A DNA stretch of 64,000 nt from Hemileia vastatrix (Eukaryota > Basidiomycota > Pucciniomycetes > Pucciniales > Zaghouaniaceae), in NCBI GenBank assembly GCA_030280995.1, contig JASXTE010000001.1, forward strand, positions 4,397,001-4,461,000, given 5' to 3'. A program made the translations under genes and the position numbers. Of this stretch, positions 33,892 through 45,307 are shown in pieces. Position 1 is the stretch's first letter. Every line of letters begins with the position of its first letter. The notes beneath the pieces are model-generated. The model was not told where the DNA came from and searched no databases. It saw only the letters and a list, made by a program, of their open reading frames with translations.

Positions 33892-34108
33892 GAAAATCTT
33901 TTGGCTTTTTGGAATCTCTTTTGATCTAGGCTTCTCTCTTTGGTGGATCTCCTTTGGTGGATTTTGAATTTGGTGCTATATCTCTTTGTGGTTGGTCCAG
34001 GGGTCTTCTTTTCTGTTGGATTTGGTCCCTCCTAGGTCTTTAAGGCTATTTGGGGGGACTTTGGCTATCTTTGGTGGAGATTGGAGGCTGTAACTTGAAT
34101 TTGCTAGG

Positions 34109-35414
34109 ATGGTTAGGATTCAGTCTTGGGATGGTTCAAAGTTTTGGGGGGAGGATGCAAAGGGGTTTTTGGCTAGGTTTGAGGTTTCTTCTGAGATTGA
34201 TGGGGCCTCACTGTTGGACATGGTCAGGCAAGTAATCTTTTTTATTGGTAATAAGAAGGTGGAGAAGGAAGTTTCTGGTATGGCAGGATATATGAGTCAG
34301 GACTGGGGAAAGTTGAAGATTGAAATGGTTAAAAGGTTTCTTACTACTTTCTCAATGGTGGATCTTCATGGGATTGCTAGGAAGTGAGAATTAAAAGGTG
34401 GTGTAACTTCTCTTTCTCAGTATGGGGAATTTATGGAGGAGTTTGGGGAGGCTCTGGATTATCTGGTATATAATGATGTATTACCACATGAAGATGGTGC
34501 CAAGTATGTATTTTGGAGTGCCATGGGTAGGGATGTAAAGGTGGAGGTTATGGAGATTCTTTTCAAGGCTGACTTGATGAAGACTCTTCCAAATGGGGAA
34601 AATAGGATTCCTGCTATGGCTGTTTTAAAGGAGGTTATTTTGGTATATTTGGATCGTATGAAAGATAGGTATGTGGAATCTGGAGAGGAAATACTGTTAG
34701 ACAGAGAGGTTCAAAAGGCTGTGGAGGAAATTTCAGCTTCTGGGGAGGCGATGGAGCCATCAATTTTAGAAGATGGTGATTCTGATGATGCTTGTGAAGC
34801 TTATTTTTCTTTTCCAGAGGATAAAAAAAGGAACTCAGGAATGTGTTTCACTGGATGTCTTGGAGATGTATTCACTAGAGGATAAGTGTATTTCCTTAAT
34901 TTTGGATGAATTGTGTTGGAAGGAGGATTTTTCTGGTCATGATGAAGGATTTTTGGATATTTAGAAGGAATCTGTGGTCGATGTATGGTTGTTGAGGGAT
35001 GATTATTTTTCTTTCTCAAGTTCAGATAATAGCTTATTGGAGGAGGATGTATCAGTTGAATTTTTGGATGGACAGAAAGATTCTGTCTTGGATCTTTTTC
35101 TAGTAGAGGAAGATTATTTTCTGGTGGTTCCCTCAAGATCAGAAGGTCTCTGCTTGGAGGAGGATTTTTATTTTGATGTTATGGATTTTATTCTGGAGGG
35201 TTTTGCAGATTCTAAGCAAGATTCCTATAGGGAAGAGGAAAATTGTGATGTTTTGGATGTCACTGGTATGGAGGTTGATTTTAAAGATGTGGTGAAGGTT
35301 CCAGATGTTTCACAGGGTGGAGAATTTATTGATTCTGGTGATGTGAACTATGGTAGACTCGGTGTATGGAGGAGGATGGAAGATTTGTTTGGAGATCTGA
35401 TTTTGGGATATTAG
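34109..35414 (+). pseudogene. Gag-like gene of element D with acidic tail
   Basis: The first part (34109-34885) resembles the gag of element E, with LLDMVRQVIFFIGNK matching YNMVRQVLFFVTN and a common LKGGV...EFMEEFGEALDYLV / AKGGV...DFDQIVEYLV block. It has one in-frame TGA at 34385-34387. Near 34840 the frame changes, and an acidic tail follows up to 35414 (LLEEDVSVEF, LFLVEEDYF, LCLEEDFYF repeats), with one TAG at 34962. No zinc knuckle or pol domain is seen. It probably supplied capsid protein in cis. Confidence 0.75.
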
Positions 35415-37800
35415 AATTGGAAGAGGAGCTTAGGGGGTTCAGGCCCTTGGGGCAAACTTATTAGTTTCAACCTTCGGATTTCAAGAATTTGATTCCTCAG
35501 AAATGAGGATAAACTACTTAACTGTTTTGGTTTTGCTTAATTTGAACTCTATGTATTTGGTCAGGATTTTTTTTGTTTTGTCCGATTCTTATCAGTCTTT
35601 CTGGTTCAAGTCTCTATATAAAAAAGGAAAAAAAAAATCTTAGTATAATTAAGATGGAAGAAAAGAAAAATTCAAGTGAAGATGGGTATTTTATTTAAAA
35701 TAAAATGAAGATGAAAATGATGATAATTGGTTTTATCTAACCTCCAGCATGAGGTTAAACTGCATAATTTTATTTCTAAATTGGATTTTTTTGGCTTTCA
35801 AGAATTTTAATAGTTTTTTAATGGTTTTGGTAGTTTATGGAAAATATTTGTGTTGGCATATCTTTTTTTGTTAGAAGGTACCCAGGGGTGGGGCTTCTAG
35901 ATTTTATTTTGGAAATTGTGGGGGTAACTGATGGGCTGGCTGCTATAACAACAGTTACCCCAGATTGTCTGTTTCCAACCCCTTCTCTTAGTTTTGTTGA
36001 ATTCTAGCATTGGTTTTTTTTCTTTAACAGGTTTTTAGTCCACCATGACTTTAAACTGGAAATTCTTTTTGTCTTCAAGTGCTGGACCTCTCATGCTTGT
36101 TGGTTTTTTTATTTTTGTTGGATGTTGTGTTTTTTTAGAAGGTACTGAGGGGGGGCTTCTATATTTTATTTTGGAAAGTGTGGGGGTAACTGATGATCTG
36201 GCTGCTCTGTAGAACAGTTACCTCAGAATGTCTGTTTCAAGCCTTTAGTTTTTTTTCTAGTTGAATTCTAGTTTTTTTTTTTTGTGATTCAGTTTTTTAG
36301 TCCTCTATGACTTTAAACTGGATTGCCTTGGATGTCTTTGGTGATTTTGGATTGGTGGTTGATCACTAGTGGTCTCCCATCATTTTTACTTATTGGATGG
36401 AGCCCACCCAGTGATCTTTTCTGTATACCTGGAGCTGGCTTTTCTATGTTGTTTTTGGGTGTTGGCTGTGAAAGTGGTGGATTCAAGATTATTTTCATTT
36501 TTCTCTTTTTTTCTTTTAATTTTTTTATCTAGGCTATGTTTGTTCAGAGGCTCAAGATAGGGCTCTGGAAATTTTTTTGGTAGAAGAGGGGGAGTCAAAA
36601 TAAAAATAAATAAATAAAAATTTTTTTTAGGTGTGACCACATCAAGGTGCCCTAGGATGTGGGTAAAGTATCAGGGGATCAGCTCATCAATTGGTTGGGG
36701 GATACCATTTTATTTTGTTTTATTTGTTAAAGGAGGTTAAATGTTTTGGGTATAATAGTTTTTGGTTTGGGGATTTATGGGCTATATCCTCAATATTTTT
36801 TTTTTCTGGAATGTCCTTCAAGACTTTAAACTGATCTTTTATTTATGGGATATATTTTCAAGATTTTTTTCTGGAAAGTCCTTCAAGACTTTAAACTGAT
36901 CTTTTAATTATGGGCTCAAGATTTTTTGATTGAAAGTTCCCCAAGACTATAATATGAGGAATGGGAGGCAGTGTGAGGTGGAAGTTTAAAGGCAGAAGGA
37001 TCCAAGAGGAACTTCTGAATTTTGTAAAGGTAATTCGGGGGTGATTGATGGGCTGGCAGCTCTATAAACAGTTACACTAGAAATTTAGTTACTTCTCTAA
37101 ATCTTTTTCTGGTTGATCTCTGGTTCTGGGTTCTGTGATTCTGGTTTTTGCAGTCCCCCAAGACTATAAACTGAGGATTTTTGGAGTCCCCCAAGACTAT
37201 AAAATGAGTGCTGTTAGTCCCCCAAGACTTTAAACTGAGGGCTGTTAGTCCCCCAAGACTTTAAACTGAGGTTTGTTAGTCCTCCAAGACTTAAAACTGG
37301 CTGGATATTGAAAGATTGCTTAAAGATTTTTTTTATTACTACTGTGGATTAGTTGTCTGTCAAGAGTTTAAACTGAACACTGTGGAAAGTCCCCCAAGAC
37401 TATAATCTGAGGATGGTTGTTGGTCGAGTCCTTCAGGACTATAAACTGATAATGTGGAGCTGGTGTGATTCTTGCAGAGGGCATCCAGGGGGGAGTCTCT
37501 GAATTTTGTTAAGGAAAGTGTGGGGGTAACTGACAAGCTGGCTGCTCTGTAGAACAGTTACCCCAGAATGTTAGTTTGTTTCTTTGGTCTTTAATGTTTT
37601 GATCTCTGGTTCTGTCTTTTGATTTAGGTTTTGGGTCCCCCAAGACTATAAACTGAGGGTTATTTAATCCCCCAAGACTATAAAATGAGGGCTGTTAGTC
37701 CCCCAAGACTTAAAACTGAGGATTAGTCCCCCAAGACTTTAACATGAGGAGTTTTTTATTTATTTTTATTTCTAAATCAAGATTTTTGGGCAAGAAGTAA
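35415..37800 (+). repeat. Internal repeat region of element D: hairpin modules and ~24-bp GTCCCCCAAGACT repeats
   Basis: Modules of about 150-200 bp recur with hairpins GGGGTAACTG...CAGTTACCCC at 35921-35961, 36183-36224, about 37037-37076 (decayed) and 37523-37564, each preceded by a GGAAAGTGTG-type leader and followed by TTTAG/CAGG and GACTTTAAACTGG. Between and after them a short unit, AGTCCCCCAAGACTTTAAAC then TGAGG, is repeated more than ten times (36810-37750). There is no coding potential. These may be RNA packaging or dimerisation elements, or simple expansion; function unknown. Confidence 0.8.
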
Positions 37801-38456
37801 TTACAGAGAAGAATCAAGAGATGTAACAAAATGTTCAGCATTGGCTTTGAGCTGGTGAATGAGGTTTTTCCTTTTCTCAAGGTCCTGTGGGTTCCTGGCA
37901 GGAGTGGATTGGAAGTAATTTAGGAAGAGATGCTTATGTTGAGAAGAATGTTGTTAGAAGTTGTCTTTGATGGTGGGCGATGGATTAGGTGGGGGTTCTT
38001 CAATGGTTCCCACATTTTCATCATCACTTTCTGGATAGAAATGAACTGGAAATTGTTCAGATTGAAATTCAGTATGAAGAAGTATTGGACTTACCATAAG
38101 AAGGACCAGGGATGGTAGAGCTAGTGTTTTTAATTGGGTTTGGCACTCTTTTTTGAAGGGTGTAATTTTCTGACCAGTCTGGGGATCAGGATGGATGGTC
38201 TGGATTTTTTGGTGCTGGCAGAAGGTGGATCAGGTTGTGGAGGAGGAGAAGATGTTGAAGAGGACAATGGACCAGGTCTGAAACAAGTCTTCTTCCTAGA
38301 ACGACAGGCATCACAGGAGGTTCTGTAGGGATGAGCTGGTGGTGTGATGGTACAGATGAGATTGTTGTCAATTAAGTATTGGCAAGGACCCATGTCAGTA
38401 GCAGATTTAGAAAGAAAGCTGAACATTGTGGTTGTGATAAAGGAGAATGTGGACAT
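37801..38456 (-). pseudogene. Antisense accessory gene of element D (zinc-cluster-like protein)
   Basis: Starts at 38456 (or at the in-frame Met at 38393), only 19 bp inside the 3' LTR, and runs opposite to gag. Exon 1 contains C-QYLIDNNLI-C, then about 13 residues, then C-DA-C-RSRKKT-C (C-x2-C-x6-C with basic residues), then a Pro/Ser-rich and a Lys/Arg-rich segment. An intron (38094-38031, GTAAGT...CCAG) joins in phase to an acidic exon (SDDENVGTIEEPPP) and a C-terminal charged helix (DLEKRKNLIHQLKANAEHF) ending at 37801. Breaks: a 1-bp shift in an A-run near 38150 and a TAA inside exon 2. The layout mirrors the accessory genes of A and E. Function unknown; DNA binding is an inference. Confidence 0.65.
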
Positions 38457-38474
38457 TCTCTATTGGAGGGAGGA

Positions 38475-39546
38475 TGTGGTCTTCCAACATTGGAAGAGCC
38501 CTTTGTTGGTCTATATGGTGTTGTTTTGATATGTCTTAAATGGCATTATTTAATAATTGGATGTTTTTCTGGAATTATTTGGCAAATATTGGGACTGCGG
38601 GAATGTGGGTATTACCATTGAATAGCCCCGGTTTTTCTCTATATTTTATGTCTTGATGACATTCTTCATATTCTAAGTATTTAAGGGATTATTTCTCATT
38701 TTTTCATTTTAAAAGATAGCTGTTTAATTTTGTTTTTTGCATTTTACGGGCTAACCTTAAGTCTTAGGTTTAAGTGTTTAGTATTATTAGAATGGGCTAA
38801 TGTTTCTCAATGTTTCCATAGCTTAATTATGTGTTTTAAAGGTTTTAATAGTCATACCTTATTTTTCTAACTCTTTTGGGTATTTTTGGAGGTTTTTGGT
38901 GATTTTCTGGCTTCAGGGTGGTCTGGCCGCCTCAGGCAGGCGGACCACCCACCTCAGTGCTAGAATGCTGGGAAGCGTTTCTAGAGGGTATTTATGCAAT
39001 TTGGCACTCAGAAATGCCAAATTTGTTAGTGTACATGGGCTCTTAGATAGTGGTCTGTGTGTATATAGTGAATAAGACAATCTGGGGCAACCTGAATCAT
39101 CATACAACCATCCAGAGGTGATATCCTTGTTCCTCACTCAGTTTTCACTGTTTTATGGCTACAATTGGCTGTGTTTGTTGCAAGGTTAGTTCTTCATTTA
39201 ACTCATCTTTGGCAACTGTTTTCTCTGGTGTAGTCTTGAAAGATATATCAAGTATTATTGCTGTCTCTGGTTTGGATTTGCAATCTAAATCAAGTATCAT
39301 TGCTTTCTCTTGTGTGTACATTGGTCTACATTTCAGTTCTTTGGTTTAGTACTTTGTCTGGAGACTAATTTCTTGGCTGATCAGGCAGTCAAGTGTATTG
39401 AAAAAGGGGCTTTAAACAAAAGTAACCAATTTACTGTAACAGGTAAATCTCACTTATATTTTTCTAAAGGGACATAGGATTTTCTTTCTGGGTTTTCTCC
39501 AACTCCCTTGGTCAAGGCCTATAGCTAGTACTATAGGATTTTCTCT
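38475..39546 (+). repeat. 3' LTR of element D
   Basis: Partner of 32783-33869. It starts TGTGGTCTTCC after the purine tract and ends in a mutated TTTTCTCT before the AACGG duplication. It is slightly shorter than the 5' LTR because of small deletions. Confidence 0.9.
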
Positions 39547-39551
39547 AACGG

Positions 39552-40837
39552 TTTATTATCTTATATCTTTTGGATGTCTTCTGCTGCTTAATCTGGTCTT
39601 TCTCTTCCTGTCACTGCTTTGGTCAGGATTGTATCTTGGGCCAAGTTTAATTGGGAAGAAGTTCATTTTTTTAAATATGTCATATTGTGCCCTAAAACAC
39701 CTTTTTACTGAGAACTAATGTCAAGTTTTTGGCTTTCTTTTTGTGTTGTGAAATACCTTTTAAATAATTAAAAATTTCTTACTTTGATACCCCCTATTGT
39801 GTAATAATTATGTGTTATTTTCTAAAGAATAAATATTTCATTATGTAGAAGTGTATTAAAGTGGATAGAAATCAGAAATGTGATCCAGATAATGTTTGTA
39901 ACAAAAGCAGATTAACACATGCAATGGTTTTAAATCTGTAGAAGTTTAGAATTATCAACATCAATCTATGTTGAATTCTGGGAACATGAGAAAACAATGG
40001 ATAAGGTGGGAATTCAGAGGTTATTGTAAGAACTTAAAATTATTTTATTAATCTTGGTCTTTTGTAGAAAGCTCAAAGAAACTTATTTTTATGTGATTCT
40101 GGCTTTTATACAGACCCAAAATTAAAAAAATTTGATCTTCAACCTACCCAAAGTTATTGTCAGAATAGTAATCTCATTCACTTTTCTTTTTCTCTCTTTC
40201 TCATATGCACTATTTTTTTCCTGCTAGATTACATATGCCTGTGACTTTAACACCTTCTGAAGTTCTACATTGCCATTCATTGGTAACTTGATGCTCTCTT
40301 ACTTTAGAATATATTATTTTGTGCTTGAGTTGTGCTTACTTTAATTCAAGTACCCCTGCATCTACCATCATGTAATCCCACTCCTATTTTACCTCTGTAA
40401 ATGTTTGGACTCACTGGGTTAAAAAGCATTGCCTTCCTTTTCTTTTTCTCTCAAGAGAGTTTGTCCTATTTACAGGTGTGTATTTTCTTTCAACTTTAAC
40501 ATATTCAAATAGACTAAATTTTTGTTACTCTTATCATGATCATTAGGTATAACTGGCTCATTTAGTTGAATAAGTTGCGCATTGCTGATTTGTTCATTGG
40601 CTTTATACCAAAGGTCTTTTTCCTTGATGTACTTACTTTTATATATTTATTGAAATTTACTTAAGCAAGTCTGTCCTATTTACAGGTATAAATTGCTCAT
40701 TTAATTGAATAAGTTGCGCATTACTGATTTGCTCATTGGCTTTATACCAAAGGTATAAATGGCTCATTTAATTGAATAAGTCACACATTACTGATTTGTT
40801 CATTGGCTTTATACCAAAGACTTCTCCTTGACAGATT
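39552..40837. other. Older D-like remnant, AT-rich spacer and ~68-bp direct repeats
   Basis: 39552-39700 continues a gag-like start interrupted by D. The next ~800 bp shows no gene. At about 40547-40613, 40685-40752 and 40752-40820 a ~68-bp segment (ATTGAATAAGTTGCGCATTA, TTTATACCAAAG) is repeated three times just upstream of the copia gag. It could be leader or LTR sequence of that copia element. Confidence 0.5.
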
Positions 40838-42450
40838 ATGAGACCGGGTGGTATCCACTTCTTCCTATTAGTATTAATACTTTATCTTCTCTATGCAGCC
40901 ATGAAAAAACTCAATCTTATTGCTCAAATGCAAACTTCTGCGGTCTCTACCACCACTCATGGCATCCCACTCCTAACTAAGGAGAACTACACATTTTGGG
41001 CTTTGAAGATGAAATTCCTCTTCCTTCAGCACAATCTGTAAGATATTCAATTAACTGATTCCAAGGCCAATACTGGAGAAGAATCCACTGCCTTTAAAAT
41101 CTGTACTCATAAAGATTCTGGTTTCATACAGAAGTTTCTTGACCCATACCATATGCAATGTTTTGTTGACTCTAATATTATTCTGAAGCCCCATAGCCTC
41201 TGGAAATCCATTGAGGATCACTACCACTCTTCTAGCAAAATCAATCAAATTTGTGTTTTCCAGAAATTAACACATCTTACATATTCCAGCAACATTACTA
41301 AATATGTGGAGCTAATTAAAAGCTTAGAATTTGAGTTGGGAGATGTTGGAGTAGAACTCAAACAAAATTTGTTAGCTTCCTACTTACTTTTCAAATTACC
41401 CTCAGAGTTTAATTCTTTCCAAGATGCTCAGAAAGAGACTGCCAGTTCTTGTGGCAAATCTTTGACACTGGTAAAACTTATTTCAGCTCTTAATAATCAC
41501 CTTCTCCAAAATGAACCCACTACCTCAACACAATAAACTTCTCTCCAAATAGCCAACAAGCGTTCATATGTGATTTTTACTGGTGGTAAAAATAACCCCA
41601 AAACTAAACATCCAGAAAGAAAATGTTTTCAAATCCATTCCCACTTACAAAAAGAATGATCCAAGCCAACCACCAAGACTAATTTTTCCGTTGACTTATC
41701 CCAACTTAATACCACTTCAGCTCAATGCCTATCTGCTATTTACCATAACTCTCAGCAAGAATTTGTCCTTGATAGTGGTGCCACCAAGCATATGAACTGC
41801 AACAAATTTTCTTTTCTCACCTCAAAAATGAATGTTCACTTATCTCTTTTGGAGACAACTCCACTATCTGTAGTGAAGGCTATGGTGATATCAAACTTCA
41901 CATTGATAATCAAGAGCTCATATTAAAAAACTTTCTATATGTCCCAGCCTTGAAATTGAATCTAATAAGTCCTACAGCTCTGCACCAAAGACACAATGAC
42001 CTTTCTCTTGTTCTCCATGATTCTAAGTTTACTCTTTTTAGTAATCAAAAATCTCTAATCCACAGGCTTATCAGGGATAATCTCTTAGTCATCCAGACAT
42101 CCTTCAGTAAGACTCCTGACCAATTGCTCTATTATCATCCACTGATTCATTTACCCTTTGGCACAACAGGTTAGGCCATGCCGGTCAGCATGTTATGAAA
42201 CATCCTCCCAATCTTGCCCCATTCCCGCTAAAAAACAACTTCTTTTGTGAATGTTGTGTCAATTCTAAACATCACCATCTTCCATTTCCTGGTTCATTAC
42301 CTAAAGCCTCACAGCCCCTTGAGTTTATTCATGCTGATTTGAGCAGTAAGATATTTCCACCATTAATAGGTGATAATCTTGATTACTATCAACTTATGGA
42401 TTATTATACTTCTTACTGTTTTGTATATATTCTTAAAAATTAAGATGATA

Positions 42451-42711
42451 CACTACGCAATATAGGGGGTGGACTTGCTAGCAAGTCCTCAACCTGAACT
42501 CAGATGGAACTCAGATGGAACTCAGACTGAACTCATACTGAACCCATACTGAACTCTACTTGAACACCCACCTAAAACTGTTCTGCTGAGTGGTGTTCAT
42601 CCCTGATTGAATGGTTCCTTTATCAATAGCTCAATGTGTGTTCAATCTATGGTGAGTTTGGGTCCAAGGTTGCGGACTTGCTAGCAAGTCCGCCCCCCAT
42701 ATTGTGTGGTG
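42451..42711 (+). mobile_element. 261-bp CACTA-like MITE, copy 3, inside copia integrase
   Basis: Starts CACTACGCAATATAGGGGG and ends with the complement of CACCACACAATATGGGGGG. Target duplication ATA (42448-42450, 42712-42714). Removing the MITE and one ATA joins the copia reading frame (KN*DD with TFKTFMQFKK), which confirms the exact borders. Very similar to the copy at 25096. Confidence 0.93.
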
Positions 42712-44014
42712 ATACATTCAAAACCTTCATGCAATTTAAGAAATCCATTGAATTGTCCCTAAACCATAGAATAGGAAATCTAGTAAATGATGGAGGAGGA
42801 GAATTTATAAACCATGAGTTCTAGGAATTTCTATTGAAAGAAGGCATTCAAATGCACATTACCTCACCATATACTCCACAACAAAACCCTGTATCCAAAA
42901 GGGGTAATAGGACAACTATGGAAAAGGCAAAAGCTTTACTTTTCTAAGAAAACTGTCTGCCTGAACTCTGGGCTGAAGCAGTTACAACTGCGGTTTATCT
43001 CTATAATTGAACTCCTACTTCAACCCAAAATATGCTTTCACCATATGAGAAATTATATGGTGTACCACTTAAACTGAACCATCTCTGTATTTTTGGATGT
43101 AGTGCATATTCATTAATACCCAAGCAAAAAAGGAAGGGTAAATTTGACTTTGCTTCCCAACACCTTATCCTTATTGTTTTTGACAAAAAATTGAGCTTTT
43201 ACTGGCTTCTAGACCCCAATAAACATGTAGTCTCTTATTCTCATGATGTTGTTTTTAATGAAAATTAATTTCCCTACCATTCCCTTAAAAACTCTCAGTT
43301 ACCCCAGTTACTGCCATACCCTCAAATACTAGAAGATCTTCCTGAACACCTTATTTCTCCTTTATCTCCATCCCAAAGTGCTTCCACCCCATGCAACACC
43401 CCACCCTCTAGTCCAGATAATTCCCAAAGTATCAACAATGATCCACCTGATGAACCAGGACCATCCCATCAAATTACAGTCTCAGAATGTTACATTAATA
43501 TCCCTAAATCAATGCCACCTCCTAGAGAGATCTCTTCTAACATTGATCCAACAAATATTGTGAATTATCCCCAAAATTGCTGGCCTCAAAATCAATCACT
43601 TCTTTCCTCAACTCTTCCCCTAGCTATTGATGTTCCCATTCCTCCTCATTATACTGCTGTGATAAATGGTGAAAATGGCTCTTCCTGGAATAATGCAACC
43701 AAAGCAGAACTCCAGAATATGAAAACTCATGAATTCTGGGAAATTTGTGAAAGACCCAAAAATATCAACCCCATTGGTGCTACTTGGGTCTTTACTGAAA
43801 AGGAGAATCTTGATGTAAGCATTGCCAAATTCAAAGCATTCCTATGTGTGCAAGGCTTCTCTCAAAAACCCAGCATTGATTATTTTGACACTTATGCACC
43901 TACTGGACGTCTTACCATCTTTCAGGTCTCATTAGCCCTCTTTGCAGAATGTGAATACAAAATGGAGAATATGGATGTAAAAGGGGCATTCGTCCATGGG
44001 AAATTATAAGAGGA

Positions 44015-45191
44015 TGTCAGTTCAGTCTAGTATATAAGTATGATATAATAGTGTTATTTTATGGTCCTACTACTTATTAATAAATGATTTAGTGATTAAA
44101 CCTCAGGGGAAGACTAATAGAATAGTTATACTCAAATTAAACTCACAATACTTGGATTTAAATGCGTGCTAGTGGTGGAAAATAGAAGAATAAAATATAG
44201 TTATAGCTTTTATAAAGATAATATCAATTTATAAGGGCTTTATAATATATTTCTAGATGTTAATAATTGTAGTGTAGTGTTTATTTGAAGTGTAGTAATT
44301 GAATGATTATAATAAACCGTCAAAATCCCTCCTTACTTATACCCAAATCCACTGGAGTGCACAGACCTTCAATCCAGATGATGTCACTGCTATCCCCGGC
44401 AATTACAGCACTGTGAGGGCCCATCACCTCCCCATGGCGTCCACTTCAAGCAGTTTCAACACCCAGACCTCCAGTAAGGACCCTCCATCACTATTAATAA
44501 TAACACAGAGCCATACCATAATTAGAAAACCCAGATAAAAGCGGATACCATAAAGAAACAGGTAAAATAAAAGATCAAAAAGAGATTTAATGAAACTAAA
44601 AGCATATAAAGGAAACAAATAAAATGTCCAAGCCCCCAATAACATCCCCAAGCATCCACATTAACCCAAAAACATATTTCCAACCCATAAATCCGTGAAT
44701 AACCATCCAAGGAAGTAATTTTAGTTGTCCAAACTGGGTGTATGCGACTGATATAGGTGTCTATGCTTCTATAGGCGTTGTGAGTCCACTGATTTCGTCC
44801 ATATGACCTAAAATAAGCAGAAAAACAAAGGTTATAGGCTATTAAGGGGCTAAAACCCACTTATATACCTAAATATACATAATATACTGCATATTTCACT
44901 GAATATGAGATTTATGTATACATATAAGCTTATGTATGTCAATAATTACTTCATATCACTTAAGATAAGTATATTATGACTCCATTAACACCTTAATAAG
45001 TATTATTAGGCCATGGATAAGCTATTTAAACTATTATAAATTATATAATAGAATAATAATTATATATATATATAATAAAATAATATATATTATTATTTTA
45101 ACCTTATTTTTAAGATATAAGCTTAATCTAATTAAGGTTATCTTATTTTAAGCATAAGAAATACTCAGTCCTAAGGATATTTAGGCTGACA
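44015..45191 (-). repeat. 3' LTR of chromovirus B
   Basis: 1177 bp; on the minus strand it begins TGTCAGCCTAAATATCC. A purine tract, GGAGTGAGGGAG, precedes it (minus strand, 45192-45203). An open frame of 112 codons within the LTR is present in both LTRs and in decayed form near 29000; I regard it as accidental. Confidence 0.95.
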
Positions 45192-45203
45192 CTCCCTCAC
45201 TCC
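45192..45203 (-). other. Polypurine tract of chromovirus B
   Basis: GGAGTGAGGGAG on the minus strand, immediately before the 3' LTR. It is conserved in B copy 1 at 4857-4868. Confidence 0.8.
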
Positions 45204-45307
45204 AAAAAAAACAATAAAAAAAATGTTAAGACATTTTAATTAATCTTAAGGAATGAAATAATAAAATAAAAAAGAATTTTTATAATACATATACTGAATG
45301 AACAGTA

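Larger units (their letters stand above)
32783..39546 (+). mobile_element. Non-autonomous LTR retrotransposon D (6.8 kb, gag only, with antisense accessory gene)
   Basis: Two LTRs (32783-33869 and 38475-39546) flank a 4.6-kb interior. Target duplication AACGG at 32778-32782 and 39547-39551. A primer-binding site (33874) follows the 5' LTR and a purine tract (GGAGGGAGGA, 38465-38474) precedes the 3' LTR. The interior has a gag on the plus strand, long internal repeats and an antisense zinc-cluster-like gene; no protease, RT or integrase can be found. It must depend on enzymes of a related element; its gag resembles that of element E. Confidence 0.88.

Noticed and set aside
44299..44860. Open frames of 75-112 codons inside the B LTR (also 51971-52532)
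   Set aside because: Present only because the LTRs are near-identical; the decayed LTR near 29000 does not preserve them as a coding unit, and they have no known motif.
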